Source: Akkermansiaceae bacterium UBA1315 (GTDB lineage: Bacteria; Verrucomicrobiota; Verrucomicrobiia; Verrucomicrobiales; Akkermansiaceae). Taken from it: DNA of 64,000 nucleotides. The position numbers and the translations under genes were made by a program. The stretch's first letter is position 1, and each line of letters begins with the position of its first letter. Location of the stretch: positions 49,389 through 113,388 of the forward strand of contig DBTN01000018.1 of assembly GCA_002307065.1 (NCBI GenBank). The letters run 5' to 3'. The notes under the pieces are model-generated. The model ran no database searches. It saw only the letters and a program-made list of their open reading frames with translations, and was not told where the DNA came from. Shown piece after piece: positions 24,085 to 32,436 of this stretch.

Positions 24085-24271
24085 GTCCGATCTGACCGAG
24101 ACGGGACGTATCTGTCCAGTGTGGACCGGTTCAAAAGGCTTTCACAGAAGCGCGGCGAAAAAATTACAGATTTTTTGTAAATTGATGGTGCTTAGGCCCT
24201 GTATATGCTTTGTCTAATGGCGAAGAATTTCGACCGCCTTTCTTTTTCCGCCTTTTTCCCTCCCATTTCCC

Positions 24272-25024
24272 ATGGCACATAGACGTTCCGGTTTTTACAA
24301 CACCATCGAGTATATCGGCCCTCGCCCACAGAAACCGAAGAAGCAGAATTTCTTCGGAGGTTGGGTGATTATTTTGATCGCGGCGGGTATGGTGGTGTGG
24401 TTCGGTAAGCCTCTCGTTCCGTTTCTTCGGGCGGCCCAAGCGGGTGCCTCGCAAGAGCAGGCAGGGCTTTTGATTTCTTCTTTGAGCCAGTCGGCTGATC
24501 CGGGCGAGCGTCTTGCTGCTGCGGCGCTTTCCCAATCCCGACAGGAAATCGCTTATGACGATGCTTATTATAAAATCGATTTCCCCAATGGCGATGTGCC
24601 CGCCCACAAAGGCAAGGCCGAGGATGTGATTGTCCGTGCTTATCGCCAGCTTGGCACGGACCTGCAAAAAGAAGTTCACGAGGACATGGTGGAAAATTTC
24701 CGACTTTATCCACAGCTTTGGGATGCGTCCGAGCCGGATACAAATATCGATCACCGTCGTGCTCCAAATCTCAGCCGTTTTTTCAGCAACAAGGGAGAAA
24801 CGCTGCCCGCGACACGCGATGCGAAAGATTACAAAGTCGGTGACGTGGTGGTCTGGACGCTTTTGTCCGGTACCCAGCACATTGGGGTTGTGGTACCCAG
24901 CCCGACCGGTGGCCCCGAGCCTTGGATCGTCCATAACGCTGGCTCGGGGGTGAAATGGGAAAACGTGCTGTTTGATTACCAGATTCTCGGGCATTTCCGC
25001 TACGCGCCGGATCAAGCGAAGTGA
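24272..25024 (+). CDS. DUF1287 family protein (YijF-like)
   Basis: A 250-aa protein with a TM anchor (about 30-48, 'VIILIAAGMVVWFG') and a C-terminal DUF1287 domain (about 95-245). Landmarks: 'YDDAYYKIDFPNGDVPAHKG', 'EDVIVRAYRQLGTDLQKEVH', 'WDASEPDTNIDHRRAPNLSR', 'YKVGDVVVWTL', 'THIGVVV'-like 'QHIGVVVPS' and 'HNAGSGVK'. DUF1287 has the shape of NlpC/P60-like papain-fold hydrolases (conserved D-x-x and H), but its activity is unproven. Envelope location is inferred from the N-terminal anchor. A hairpin terminator follows. Confidence 0.88.
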   Translation: MAHRRSGFYNTIEYIGPRPQKPKKQNFFGGWVIILIAAGMVVWFGKPLVPFLRAAQAGASQEQAGLLISSLSQSADPGERLAAAALSQSRQEIAYDDAYYKIDFPNGDVPAHKGKAEDVIVRAYRQLGTDLQKEVHEDMVENFRLYPQLWDASEPDTNIDHRRAPNLSRFFSNKGETLPATRDAKDYKVGDVVVWTLLSGTQHIGVVVPSPTGGPEPWIVHNAGSGVKWENVLFDYQILGHFRYAPDQAK

Positions 25025-25056
25025 GAAGGAGCGCGCTCATTCTGAGCACTATTCTG

Positions 25057-25078
25057 CCGGACATTCTGTCCGGTTTTT
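25057..25078 (+). terminator. DUF1287 gene terminator
   Basis: CCGGACA TTC TGTCCGG perfect 7-bp stem with a 3-nt loop and five T residues. An imperfect direct repeat CGA.AGAATATCGA (25092-25133) follows, of unknown meaning. Confidence 0.85.
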
Positions 25079-25178
25079 CGCGGGGGTTCTTTCGACAGAA
25101 TATCGAAAGGAATAGTCGATAGAATATCGACGCTCCTAACACTTGATCGGTGAACAAATGCGGGCAAGTTAGGGCGTG

Positions 25179-25976
25179 ATGATCGCCCGTTCCGTCTTGA
25201 TGATTTCCGCCGTTTCTTCGATGGCTTTCGCAGCCGAACGTTCGGGCCAGGCGAGAGCTGACTGGATTTCGAGTTCAACGTCTTTTCAACCGGGCAAGCC
25301 GGTTCAGACGGCGATTCGGATGGTGGTTGACCCGGGTTGGCACACGTATTGGAGCAATCCGGGCGAGGCCGGGATGAAGCCGAAGGTGACCTGGGATTTG
25401 CCGGAAGGCTGGAGTGCTGGGGAGATGTTGTTCCCAGTTCCGCGACATTTTTCGACCGGAGGATTGGCGGGATACGGTTATGAAGGCATGGTGATTTTCC
25501 CAGTCACCCTCACACCGCCTGCGAGTGCAACGGGTAAGATGGAACTGAAGGGGAAAATTTCGTGGCTGAGCTGCAATGACGATTCCTGTGTTCCGGGCAG
25601 CGCGGAGTTGAAGTTGGTGATTCACGAAGGGCCCCCTGCGGATTCTGAATCGGTGGATGTGGTTGCAAAAGCCCTCACGAAAATTCCAAAACCGGCAGAC
25701 CGGGTGACGCTGAAAGTGAGCGAAAACGATGGACAGCTTCAGCTTTCGCTCGTTTCCGATCGACCTTCTTTCGATCCTTCGGCGTGCGAAATTTTTCCGG
25801 TCACCCCGCAGGCGGTCGACCCGGCGAATCCGATCCGCTTTGAGAAAGACGGTTCGAGTTGGAGCGCGGTTGTCGCAAAAAACGAATACGCGACGGCTCC
25901 GCTCAGGCGTCTGACACTGGTGATCGCGGGAAAAGGCGTGGCGGAACCGATTGAGGTCACCTGGAACGCTAAATGA
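25179..25976 (+). CDS. secreted DsbD-alpha-like protein
   Basis: A 265-aa exported protein: signal peptide (about 1-19, 'SVSSMAFAAE' type end) then a DsbD N-terminal (alpha) domain: 'DPGWHTYWSNPGEAGMKP', 'GYGYEGMVIFPVTLTPP' and a Cys pair 'LSCNDDSCVPGSAELKL' (about C132/C137). In DsbD the alpha domain gives electrons to periplasmic substrates after reduction by the beta domain; here it stands alone with no beta/gamma parts. The frame also offers a GTG one codon upstream (25176); ATG 25179 is used. Next to a redoxin gene 130 bp downstream, so a redox pathway is possible. Confidence 0.82.
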   Translation: MIARSVLMISAVSSMAFAAERSGQARADWISSSTSFQPGKPVQTAIRMVVDPGWHTYWSNPGEAGMKPKVTWDLPEGWSAGEMLFPVPRHFSTGGLAGYGYEGMVIFPVTLTPPASATGKMELKGKISWLSCNDDSCVPGSAELKLVIHEGPPADSESVDVVAKALTKIPKPADRVTLKVSENDGQLQLSLVSDRPSFDPSACEIFPVTPQAVDPANPIRFEKDGSSWSAVVAKNEYATAPLRRLTLVIAGKGVAEPIEVTWNAK

Positions 25977-26106
25977 TGCCTCCTCCCAATTTTTCCTCCG
26001 AGCTGCTCGGGCGGTGCTACACGTCTGAAGATCTGCGTCTCAGCAGAAAACCATTGGACAGCAGGTCGTTCCTCGACATTTTTCTCGGTGAATTCTTAAA
26101 TTTCCG

Positions 26107-26706
26107 ATGATGAAACTGATCCCATTTGTTGCTATTGCTGGAGCCTTTGCGCTTGCGACCGCCCACGCTCAAGAAATTGGCAAGCCCGCGCCGGATTTCA
26201 CGGCGAAGAACACCAAAGGCGAAGAAGTCGCTCTTTCGACGTTGAAAGGCAAAATTGTCGTTCTTGAGTGGGCGAACTTCGACTGCCCGTTCTCGAAAAA
26301 ACACTACACCAGCGGAAACCTGCCAAAACTTCAGGAATCGTACGCTGGAAAAGATGTGGTTTGGCTGACGGTTAATTCCTCCGCCGAAGGAAAGCAGGGA
26401 TATTTGGATCCGTCCAAAGCTCAAGAGGTTGTGAGCGAGAAAGGCAACAAGGCGACCCACTATCTCCTGGATCCGGCCGGTGAACTCGGGAAGGCGTATG
26501 ATGCCAAAGTTACGCCGCACCTTTTCATCATCGATGCGAAAGGCACGCTGGTTTACAACGGGGCGATCGATTCTCTTGGGACCACGGAAGTCGCTGATAT
26601 TGAAAAAGCGGACAAGCTTTTCGTCAAAGCATTGGATGCGGTGATCGCCGGTCAACCGGTTGAAAACGCGAAAAACCAGCCCTACGGCTGCACGGTGAAA
26701 TATTGA
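26107..26706 (+). CDS. secreted AhpC/TSA-type redoxin
   Basis: A 199-aa exported redoxin: signal peptide (about 1-21, 'ATAHAQEIG' region), 'APDFTAKNTKGEEVALSTLK', then an active site 'EWANFDCPFSKKHY' (C60, followed by PFS) and the C-terminal 'QPYGCTVKY' with a second Cys (about C195). This 'FDCPF..KHY' plus 'PYGC.VKY' pattern defines a family of exported thioredoxin-like proteins common in Verrucomicrobia and Planctomycetes. It could be a peroxiredoxin-type reductase; the substrate is unknown. A strong bidirectional terminator lies before the convergent lysC. Confidence 0.88.
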   Translation: MMKLIPFVAIAGAFALATAHAQEIGKPAPDFTAKNTKGEEVALSTLKGKIVVLEWANFDCPFSKKHYTSGNLPKLQESYAGKDVVWLTVNSSAEGKQGYLDPSKAQEVVSEKGNKATHYLLDPAGELGKAYDAKVTPHLFIIDAKGTLVYNGAIDSLGTTEVADIEKADKLFVKALDAVIAGQPVENAKNQPYGCTVKY

Positions 26707-26716
26707 TTTTTCCATC

Positions 26717-26752
26717 AAAAAAGCCGCTGCGGGAAACCGCGGCGGCTTTTTT
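26717..26752. terminator. bidirectional terminator between redoxin gene and lysC
   Basis: A-run, GCCGCTGCGG / CCGCGGCGGC stem (one mismatch) with a GAAA loop, T-run. The A- and T-flanks allow action on both strands. Confidence 0.92.
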
Positions 26753-26773
26753 AGTATTAAAACAAAAACTCGT

Positions 26774-28000
26774 TCAGACCGGTTCCTTGTCCAACTGGAA
26801 CGCGTCATGAACGGCGCGGGCGGCGTCTTCGATCCGCGTTTCCTCAACGGTGACGGCGATCTTGATTTCGGAGGTCGAGATCATGCCGATGTTAATGCCT
26901 TTTTCGCCGAGGGCCTTGAACATGGTGGCGGCGACTCCGGAGTGCGAGCGCATGCCGATACCGACGGCGGAAAGCTTGGCGATTCCGGCTTCGGTTTCGA
27001 TCTTCGCGTTCGGCGAAAGCTCAGCGAGCACCGGTTTGAGGGCGGCTTGGGCTTTTCCGAGATCGCTCGAATGCATGGTGAACGAGTGGCGGGACCGGTC
27101 ATCGTGGGCGATGTTCGAAACGATCATGTCCAGATTGATTTCGGCATCGGCGAGCGCGCCGAGGATTTTTCCGGACATGCCGGGCTGGTCCGGGATGCCG
27201 GTGATGGTGACGCGGGCTTGGGAGCGCTCGATTGAGATGCCGCGGATGACGACGTTTTCCATGGTGGGATGTTCTTCTAGCACGAGTGTGCCGGGATTAT
27301 CGTTGAGAGAGGATCGGACTTCGAAGACGACGCCGAATTTTTTGGCGAATTCGACGGAGCGGGATTGCATGACTTTGGAGCCGGACGAGGCCATTTCCAG
27401 CATTTCGTCGTAGGAAATTTCCGGCAACTTGCGGGCGTTTTTGACGATTCGCGGATCGCACGTGTAGACGCCGTCGACGTCGGTGAGGATTTGGCAAACG
27501 TCGGCTTTGAGAGCGGCGGCGACGGCGATGGCGGTGAGATCGGAACCTCCGCGACCGAGCGTGTGGATCATTCCCTCCGGGGTGACGCCTTGAAAACCGG
27601 CGACGACCAGGGTTTTTCCTTCATCGAGAAATCCCTGCATCAGCGCTGGATCGATGTCGAGAATGCGACCGCGCGTGTGGGAACCGGTCGTCTGGATGCC
27701 CGCTTGGCGACCGGTGATCGATGCGGCTTCGACGCCCATTTCCTGCAAGGCCATGGTGACGAGGGCGATCGATTGTTGTTCGCCGGTTGCGAGGAGCACG
27801 TCCAGTTCGCGTTCGGACGGGTTTTCCGAAAGATCTTTGGCCATTTTGATCAGGCCATCGGTGACGCCCGACATCGCGGAAACGACGGCGATCACCTGGT
27901 TTCCGTCGTCGCGGACGCGTTTCATGCGCGCGGCGACGTTGCGGATGCGGTCGAGGGTTCCGACGGACGTGCCGCCGTATTTTTGAACGATGAGGGCCAT
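26774..28000 (-). CDS. lysC: aspartate kinase
   Basis: A 408-aa aspartokinase that makes aspartyl-phosphate for Lys, Thr, Met and DAP synthesis. The kinase domain opens with 'VQKYGGTSVGTLDRIRNVA'; the substrate loop is 'TLGRGGSDLTAIA'; the 'ELDVLLATGEQQSIA' segment matches; two ACT domains follow (from about 265, 'ARVTITGIPDQPGMSGKI' and 'SAVGIGMRSHSGVAATMF'). ATG 28000 fits the family start 'MALIVQKYGG'; the frame runs 35 codons further upstream but without family similarity. Divergent from murJ with about 85 bp between. Confidence 0.97.
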   Translation of the reverse strand: MALIVQKYGGTSVGTLDRIRNVAARMKRVRDDGNQVIAVVSAMSGVTDGLIKMAKDLSENPSERELDVLLATGEQQSIALVTMALQEMGVEAASITGRQAGIQTTGSHTRGRILDIDPALMQGFLDEGKTLVVAGFQGVTPEGMIHTLGRGGSDLTAIAVAAALKADVCQILTDVDGVYTCDPRIVKNARKLPEISYDEMLEMASSGSKVMQSRSVEFAKKFGVVFEVRSSLNDNPGTLVLEEHPTMENVVIRGISIERSQARVTITGIPDQPGMSGKILGALADAEINLDMIVSNIAHDDRSRHSFTMHSSDLGKAQAALKPVLAELSPNAKIETEAGIAKLSAVGIGMRSHSGVAATMFKALGEKGINIGMISTSEIKIAVTVEETRIEDAARAVHDAFQLDKEPV

Positions 28001-28084
28001 GGATTGAAAGCGGGGCCGCAGTGAAGGGGATCTGCGCGGAGTTGGCAAGAATGGAGAAAGGGGGAGTTTGCGGGTGGGTTTCCG

Positions 28085-29731
28085 ATGAATGGAAATGATC
28101 GCCAACCGGTCGGGGAGGAAATAGAACCGCCCGGGATGTCAGCGAAAGCCACATGGATCGTCAGCGCCGCCGTCATGGCGAGTCGGGTGTTTGGACTGGT
28201 GAGAGATATGATTTTCGCAGCGCTGTTTGGCAGCAGTTGGCTGATGGATTGTTTCAATTTGGCGTTCCGGGTGCCGAATTTGCTGCGAGATTTGTTCGCG
28301 GAAGGGGCGCTTTCTCAGGCATTTGTCACGACTTTTTCGAAGCGGCTGAAGTCGGAAGGCGACGAGTCCGCGTGGATGTTGGCGAATCGAATGATGACGC
28401 TAACGACGGTTTTCATGAGCTTCGTTTCGCTGTTGGGAATCTTAGCCGCGCCGTGGATTGTCGATCTTCTGACGTCGTTTTCTCGAACCGGCGCGACGGC
28501 GCGGGCTTATGATCCGTATCAAATCGAGCTGATGGTGACGCTCGTTCGGATCATGTATCCGTTCATTTTGTTGCTGTCGTTGGCGGCGTTGGTGATGGGA
28601 ATGTTGAACGCGAAAAACGTGTTTGGGATGCCAGCGTTGTCGTCGTGTTTTTTTAATATCGGCTCGATGGTGGGCGGGGCGGCGATCGGGTACTGGATGG
28701 ATCCGAGCTGGGGGCCGCGGAGTTTGATCGGATTTTCGATCGGGGTTTTGATCGGGGGATTGGCGCAGTTGGTATGTCAGTTTCCCGCGTTGCGGAGAGC
28801 GGGTTACCGGTTTGTGGCGAATTTCAATTGGAATGATCCGGGAGTCCGGCAGGTTCTCAAATTGATGGCCCCGGCGGTGATTTCCGCATCGGTCGTGCAG
28901 ATCAATGTGGTGGTGAATTCGATGTTCGCGTATGGCGTCGCCGAAGGGGCGGTGAGTTCGTTGAGTTACGCGTTCCGATTGATGCAGTTGCCGATTGGGG
29001 TGTTCGGTGTGGCGGTGGCGACGGTGACATTGCCGGCGCTGTCGCGGGCGGCGATCGGAGGGATTGCGCCGGAGTTTTGTCCGACGTTGGGGAAAGGGTT
29101 GCGGCTGGTGATGTTTCTTGTTTTGCCATCGACGATCGGCCTGGCGGTGTTGGCCGATCCGATCATCAGTTTGCTTTTTGAGCGGGGTGCGTTTGATGCT
29201 TCCGACCGGTTGCAAACGGCGGGTGCGTTGCAGGCGTATGGTTACGGGCTTTTATTTTACGCCGGTTTAAAAGTGCTGCAGCCTGCATTTTACGCGATTG
29301 ATAAGCGCTGGATGCCCATGTTTGTGAGCTTTCTCGCGCTCGGGATGAATCTAGGGCTCAATTATCTTTTTGTGTTCGTTTTTCGCTGGGGCCACGAATC
29401 GCTGGCACTTACGACGAGCATCGTAGCGGCGGTGAATTTCCTGATTCTCTACATCGCGATGCGAAAGTTCGCGGGGGATCCGGGGACCTCAGGTTTGCTC
29501 GGTTTGCTGGGTAAGTTGGGAATCGCCGGTGGGCTGATGGGCGGCCTTTGCCTCGCGGCAAACCGGTTTCTTTTTGGGAATCTCTCGGAGATGGCCTTCG
29601 TTTTGAAAGGGATTTATCTCGCTCTGACGATCGGGGCCGGAGCTGCGATTTATTTCGTCGTGGCGAAACTGCTCCGTGTTTCAGAAGCCGAAGAAGCGCT
29701 GGGGATGGTGATGCGGAAACTCCGGCGTTAA
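28085..29731 (+). CDS. murJ: lipid II flippase MurJ (MviN)
   Basis: A 548-aa polytopic MOP-family flippase that moves lipid II across the inner membrane for peptidoglycan synthesis. The family opening is 'ASRVFGLVRDMIFAALFGSS' with 'LMDCFNLAFRVPNLLRDLFA' and 'EGALSQAFV', and 'FSRTGATARAYDPYQIELMV' follows. About fourteen TMs are visible, as in MurJ. A second start (ATG 28136, 'MSAKATWIVS') matches the family N-terminus better than ATG 28085, which adds 17 polar residues. Followed by the repeat block. Confidence 0.95.
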   Translation: MNGNDRQPVGEEIEPPGMSAKATWIVSAAVMASRVFGLVRDMIFAALFGSSWLMDCFNLAFRVPNLLRDLFAEGALSQAFVTTFSKRLKSEGDESAWMLANRMMTLTTVFMSFVSLLGILAAPWIVDLLTSFSRTGATARAYDPYQIELMVTLVRIMYPFILLLSLAALVMGMLNAKNVFGMPALSSCFFNIGSMVGGAAIGYWMDPSWGPRSLIGFSIGVLIGGLAQLVCQFPALRRAGYRFVANFNWNDPGVRQVLKLMAPAVISASVVQINVVVNSMFAYGVAEGAVSSLSYAFRLMQLPIGVFGVAVATVTLPALSRAAIGGIAPEFCPTLGKGLRLVMFLVLPSTIGLAVLADPIISLLFERGAFDASDRLQTAGALQAYGYGLLFYAGLKVLQPAFYAIDKRWMPMFVSFLALGMNLGLNYLFVFVFRWGHESLALTTSIVAAVNFLILYIAMRKFAGDPGTSGLLGLLGKLGIAGGLMGGLCLAANRFLFGNLSEMAFVLKGIYLALTIGAGAAIYFVVAKLLRVSEAEEALGMVMRKLRR

Positions 29732-29735
29732 GCCT

Positions 29736-29946
29736 CAACGAGACGTCTCATTCTAGTCCGGGGTGAAACCCCGGGAATGGAGATCCTACCGAAATTGCGC
29801 CCTGAAAGAGCGCCTCATGAAGCTGACACCGGTCCCAGGAAGAAGGACGTCTGCTCCGCATGAGGCGTCCCTTCAGGACGCATGATTTCCGCATCGGATT
29901 TTCCCGGGGTTTCACCCCGGGCTGGGATGAGATGTCCCGTTGGGAC
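29736..29946. repeat. REPIN-like nested palindrome, copy A
   Basis: About 210 bp with inverted arms. Left arm 29736-29775 ends in CCGGGGTGAAACCCCGGG; right arm 29903-29946 begins CCCGGGGTTTCACCCCGG and ends in GATGTCCCGTTGGGAC. Each arm is itself a hairpin (GGGG.GAAACCCC). Inside lie a second pair of arms, GCGCCCTGAAAGAGCGCCTC and GAGGCGTCCCTTCAGGACGC. The whole can fold to a long cruciform, as REPINs or MITEs do. Copy B follows 38 bp later, in the murJ-30.4 kb intergenic region. No gene is inside. Confidence 0.85.
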
Positions 29947-29984
29947 ACGTTGATGGATGAAATTCGGATACTCGGAACCGGTTA

Positions 29985-30200
29985 GTCCCAACGGGACGAT
30001 TCATCTTAGCCCGGGGCGAAACCCCGGGAATGGAGATCCTACCGAAATTGCGCCCTGAAAGAGCGCCTCATGAAGCTGATACCGGTCACAGGAAGAAGGA
30101 CGTCTGCTCCGCATGAGGCGACCCTTCGGGACGCATGATTTCCGCATCCGATGTCCCCGGGGTTCCACCCCGGGCTGGGATGAGCCGTCCTTTCAGGACG
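29985..30200. repeat. REPIN-like nested palindrome, copy B
   Basis: Nearly identical to copy A: left arm 29985-30028 (GTCCCAACGGGACGATTC onward to CCCGGG), right arm from 30155 (CCCCGGGGTTCCACCCCG) to GTCCTTTCAGGACG at 30200. The inner arms (GCGCCCTGAAAGAGCGCC and GAGGCGACCCTTCGGGACGC) and an internal 'ACCGGTCACAGGAAGAAGGACG' region (split here: ACCGGTCACAGG, AAGAAGGACG) are shared with A. Its outer right end differs (TTTCAGGACG, not CGTTGGGAC), so the arms have been exchanged or mutated. It and the related 54.4 kb element belong to one family. Confidence 0.85.
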
Positions 30201-30394
30201 TGGGAAGTGGAAGATCATCGGTCGTCCCCTCTAAAGATGCCTTTCCCACTGCCGCTGGTCCATGCGCGACGCGGGAAGTGATGATCTTCGGATATGCAGG
30301 AAACCGGTTGGTCTCAACGGAATTGTTTTTGAAAAGCGACGACGAAATTTTGTCGTCTTGCGTGCAACCGGTCCTCGCGTAGCGTCTCGGTCAT

Positions 30395-31024
30395 ATGGGG
30401 CGCAAGGCAGTGATTTTGAAGGCAGTTTTAGCTCTCGCGCTGGTGTGGGCGATCGTCTTTGGGGTGCGAACTTGGGCGGGTTCGAAACGCATTACTGCGG
30501 AGCGCGTGGAACAGCAAATCGCCGAGGCAAATTTCGCGGATTGGTCGACAGATGACGCTCCGCAAAATGCTGCGGAAGCGAAACGGCGAGACAAAGAGCT
30601 TCGGGAAATCGCGGCGCTGACGAATCGGTTAGACTTTTACGAGCGGGAAAAAAACCGCGAGAACCGGACCGGTGAGCAGTTTTTCCGAAAGCTTAATCCG
30701 GCGGAGAAACAATTGTTTGTGGATCTGACGGTCGTTGAGTCGATGAACCGGTTCATGGAGGCGCTTGATGGCTTGCCGCCGGAGCAGCGGAAAAAATTTG
30801 TCGAGCAAGGACTGCAGGAAATCGAAGCGGGCCGCACGGCAGAGGAAATGGCGCGGACCGAAGAGCTGGGTGAAGATCTGTTAGACCGGATCAGCCAAGA
30901 AGGAATGCGTGCGTATTTCGAAAAATCCAGTGCCGAAACGAAGCTCGATCTCGCGCCTCTGATGGAATCGATGAATGAGGTGATGCAGGGGCTTCGCGGA
31001 AACGAATTCGGAATCAAACGATGA
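30395..31024 (+). CDS. membrane-anchored hypothetical protein
   Basis: A 209-aa protein with one N-terminal TM (about 8-28, 'AVLALALVWAIVFGVRTWAG') and a highly charged helical C-terminal part rich in E, K and R ('ERVEQQIAEANFADWSTDDA', 'EQGLQEIEAGRTAEEMART'). I do not recognise a family. Its stop overlaps the ATG of the pilin-like gene by 4 bp (31021-31024), so the two are translated together. The layout suggests a periplasmic coiled partner of the pilin-like protein; function is unknown. Confidence 0.65.
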   Translation: MGRKAVILKAVLALALVWAIVFGVRTWAGSKRITAERVEQQIAEANFADWSTDDAPQNAAEAKRRDKELREIAALTNRLDFYEREKNRENRTGEQFFRKLNPAEKQLFVDLTVVESMNRFMEALDGLPPEQRKKFVEQGLQEIEAGRTAEEMARTEELGEDLLDRISQEGMRAYFEKSSAETKLDLAPLMESMNEVMQGLRGNEFGIKR

Positions 31025-31530
31025 AACGGAACGGATTCACTCTGATGGAACTGATGGTGGTGATCGTCATCATCGCCGCGCTCGCAGGCATCGGATTTCC
31101 TGTCACACGATCGGTTTTGGCGAAATCGAAAGAAGCGGCCTGTCTGGGGAATTTGCGATCGATCGGCATCGGTCTTCAAGGATATCTGCAAGATCATCAG
31201 CAGCGTCTGCCGGATCTGGAAGCCGGGCGTGGCTCGAAGACGGAGGATATCCCGGTGATCGAAACGGTTCTGTTAGAATATGTCGGAACCGAAGAGGCGT
31301 TTCATTGTCCGGCGGATTCGGAAGAATTTAAGAAAACCGGATCGAGTTATCTTTGGAATTCTTCTCAAAGCGGCCAGCTTGTCACCCAGTTGAGTTTTTT
31401 CGGGATCGAGGACCGGCCCGACCAAATCCCGTTGGTCAGCGACAAGGAAGCGTGGCATCCGAGCGGTACGAATTTTTTGTACGCGGATTCCAGTAGTTCA
31501 AACAAAGTGAAATTTAATACCAGCCATTGA
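31021..31530 (+). CDS. type II secretion/type IV pilin-like pseudopilin
   Basis: A 169-aa prepilin: 'MKRNGFTLMELMVVIVIIAA' gives the type III leader with Gly-Phe cleavage site and Glu at +5, followed by a hydrophobic helix. The C-terminal part has the 'CLGNLRSIGIGLQGYLQDH' region and a 'PADSEEFKKTGSSYLWNSSQ' region typical of the many DUF1559-like/H-X9-DG-poor pseudopilins of Planctomycetes and Verrucomicrobia. It needs PilD and the type II/IV assembly machine, none of which is in this window. Overlaps the upstream gene by 4 bp; the ABC ATPase gene starts 1 bp after its stop. Confidence 0.88.
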   Translation: MKRNGFTLMELMVVIVIIAALAGIGFPVTRSVLAKSKEAACLGNLRSIGIGLQGYLQDHQQRLPDLEAGRGSKTEDIPVIETVLLEYVGTEEAFHCPADSEEFKKTGSSYLWNSSQSGQLVTQLSFFGIEDRPDQIPLVSDKEAWHPSGTNFLYADSSSSNKVKFNTSH

Positions 31531-31531
31531 T

Positions 31532-32428
31532 ATGTTGGAAGCGACCGGGCTGTGCAAAAATTTTGGCGGGAAGCCCGCGTTGCGCGACGTGTCTTTCCGT
31601 GTCGAGCGCGGGGAGATTTATGGTTTGCTCGGCCACAACGGGGCGGGGAAGAGCACGTCGCTGGGGATCATCCTTGGCATGATCGCTCCGGATGGCGGAG
31701 GGGTGACGATCGACGGGATTTCGGTTCAGCGGCATCATGCGAGAGCGCTGCGGAAAGTCGGTGCGATTTTTGAAGCGCCCGCATTTTACGATTATCTAAC
31801 GGGTTGGGAAAATTTGCGGTTATTGATGGGGTATTCCGGTGGCTTTGACGCGAAGGCCGCTCACGCGGTCGTGGCGCGGGTCGGTCTCACCGCGCGCATT
31901 CGCTCCAAAGTGAGAACCTACAGCCACGGCATGCGGCAGCGTCTGGCGCTGGCGCAGGCGTTGCTGCCGGAGCCGGAAGTGCTTTTGTTAGATGAGCCGA
32001 CCGACGGTCTTGATCCTGAGGGGATCAAATGGTTTCGGGATTTTGTCCTGAGTCTGCGGGACGAGCGCGGCATGACGGTTTTATTCAATTCACATCTTCT
32101 GTCCGAAGTGGAGTTGATGTGTGATCGCGTTGCGATTTTGCGCGAGGGCCGTCGGGTTTTTGAAGGATCGGTGACCGGTTTGCAAGATGGTGTGCCCGTT
32201 TTCGAAGTCGACTTGGAACCGTGGGGCACCGCTTGCGGATTGGTGCATCTCTCCGGTGGAGAAATTCTTTCGGCCGGGCGCATCGGATTGCCGGTGGATC
32301 TCGATCCGGCGGCGTTTGTGGAAACCTTGGTGCGTGCGGGCGTTCGTATCCGTGCGTTCGCGCCAGTGAAACGATCGCTCGAAGATTTATATATGGAAAT
32401 CCTCAACGGAGCTCCGAGTCCCAACTGA
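31532..32428 (+). CDS. ABC transporter ATP-binding protein (exporter type)
   Basis: A 298-aa ABC ATPase: Walker A 'GHNGAGKST' (34-42), signature 'YSHGMRQRLALAQALL' (S-H-G-M-R-Q), Walker B 'VLLLDEPTDGLDP', and the H-loop 'FNSHLLSE'. The C-terminal 'PVFEVDLEPWGTACGLVHLS' part is typical of the ABC-2 (CcmA/NatA-like) class. It starts 1 bp after the pilin-like gene stop and is followed 8 bp later by its permease. It supplies ATP for the export of an unknown substrate. Confidence 0.95.
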   Translation: MLEATGLCKNFGGKPALRDVSFRVERGEIYGLLGHNGAGKSTSLGIILGMIAPDGGGVTIDGISVQRHHARALRKVGAIFEAPAFYDYLTGWENLRLLMGYSGGFDAKAAHAVVARVGLTARIRSKVRTYSHGMRQRLALAQALLPEPEVLLLDEPTDGLDPEGIKWFRDFVLSLRDERGMTVLFNSHLLSEVELMCDRVAILREGRRVFEGSVTGLQDGVPVFEVDLEPWGTACGLVHLSGGEILSAGRIGLPVDLDPAAFVETLVRAGVRIRAFAPVKRSLEDLYMEILNGAPSPN

Positions 32429-32436
32429 TATTTCCG

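Noticed and set aside
30201..30394. Possible third nested palindrome after copy B
   Set aside because: Only short related pieces (a GGAAGT.GAAGATCA-like pair and an ACGACGAAATTTTGTCGT hairpin) are present, not full arms.
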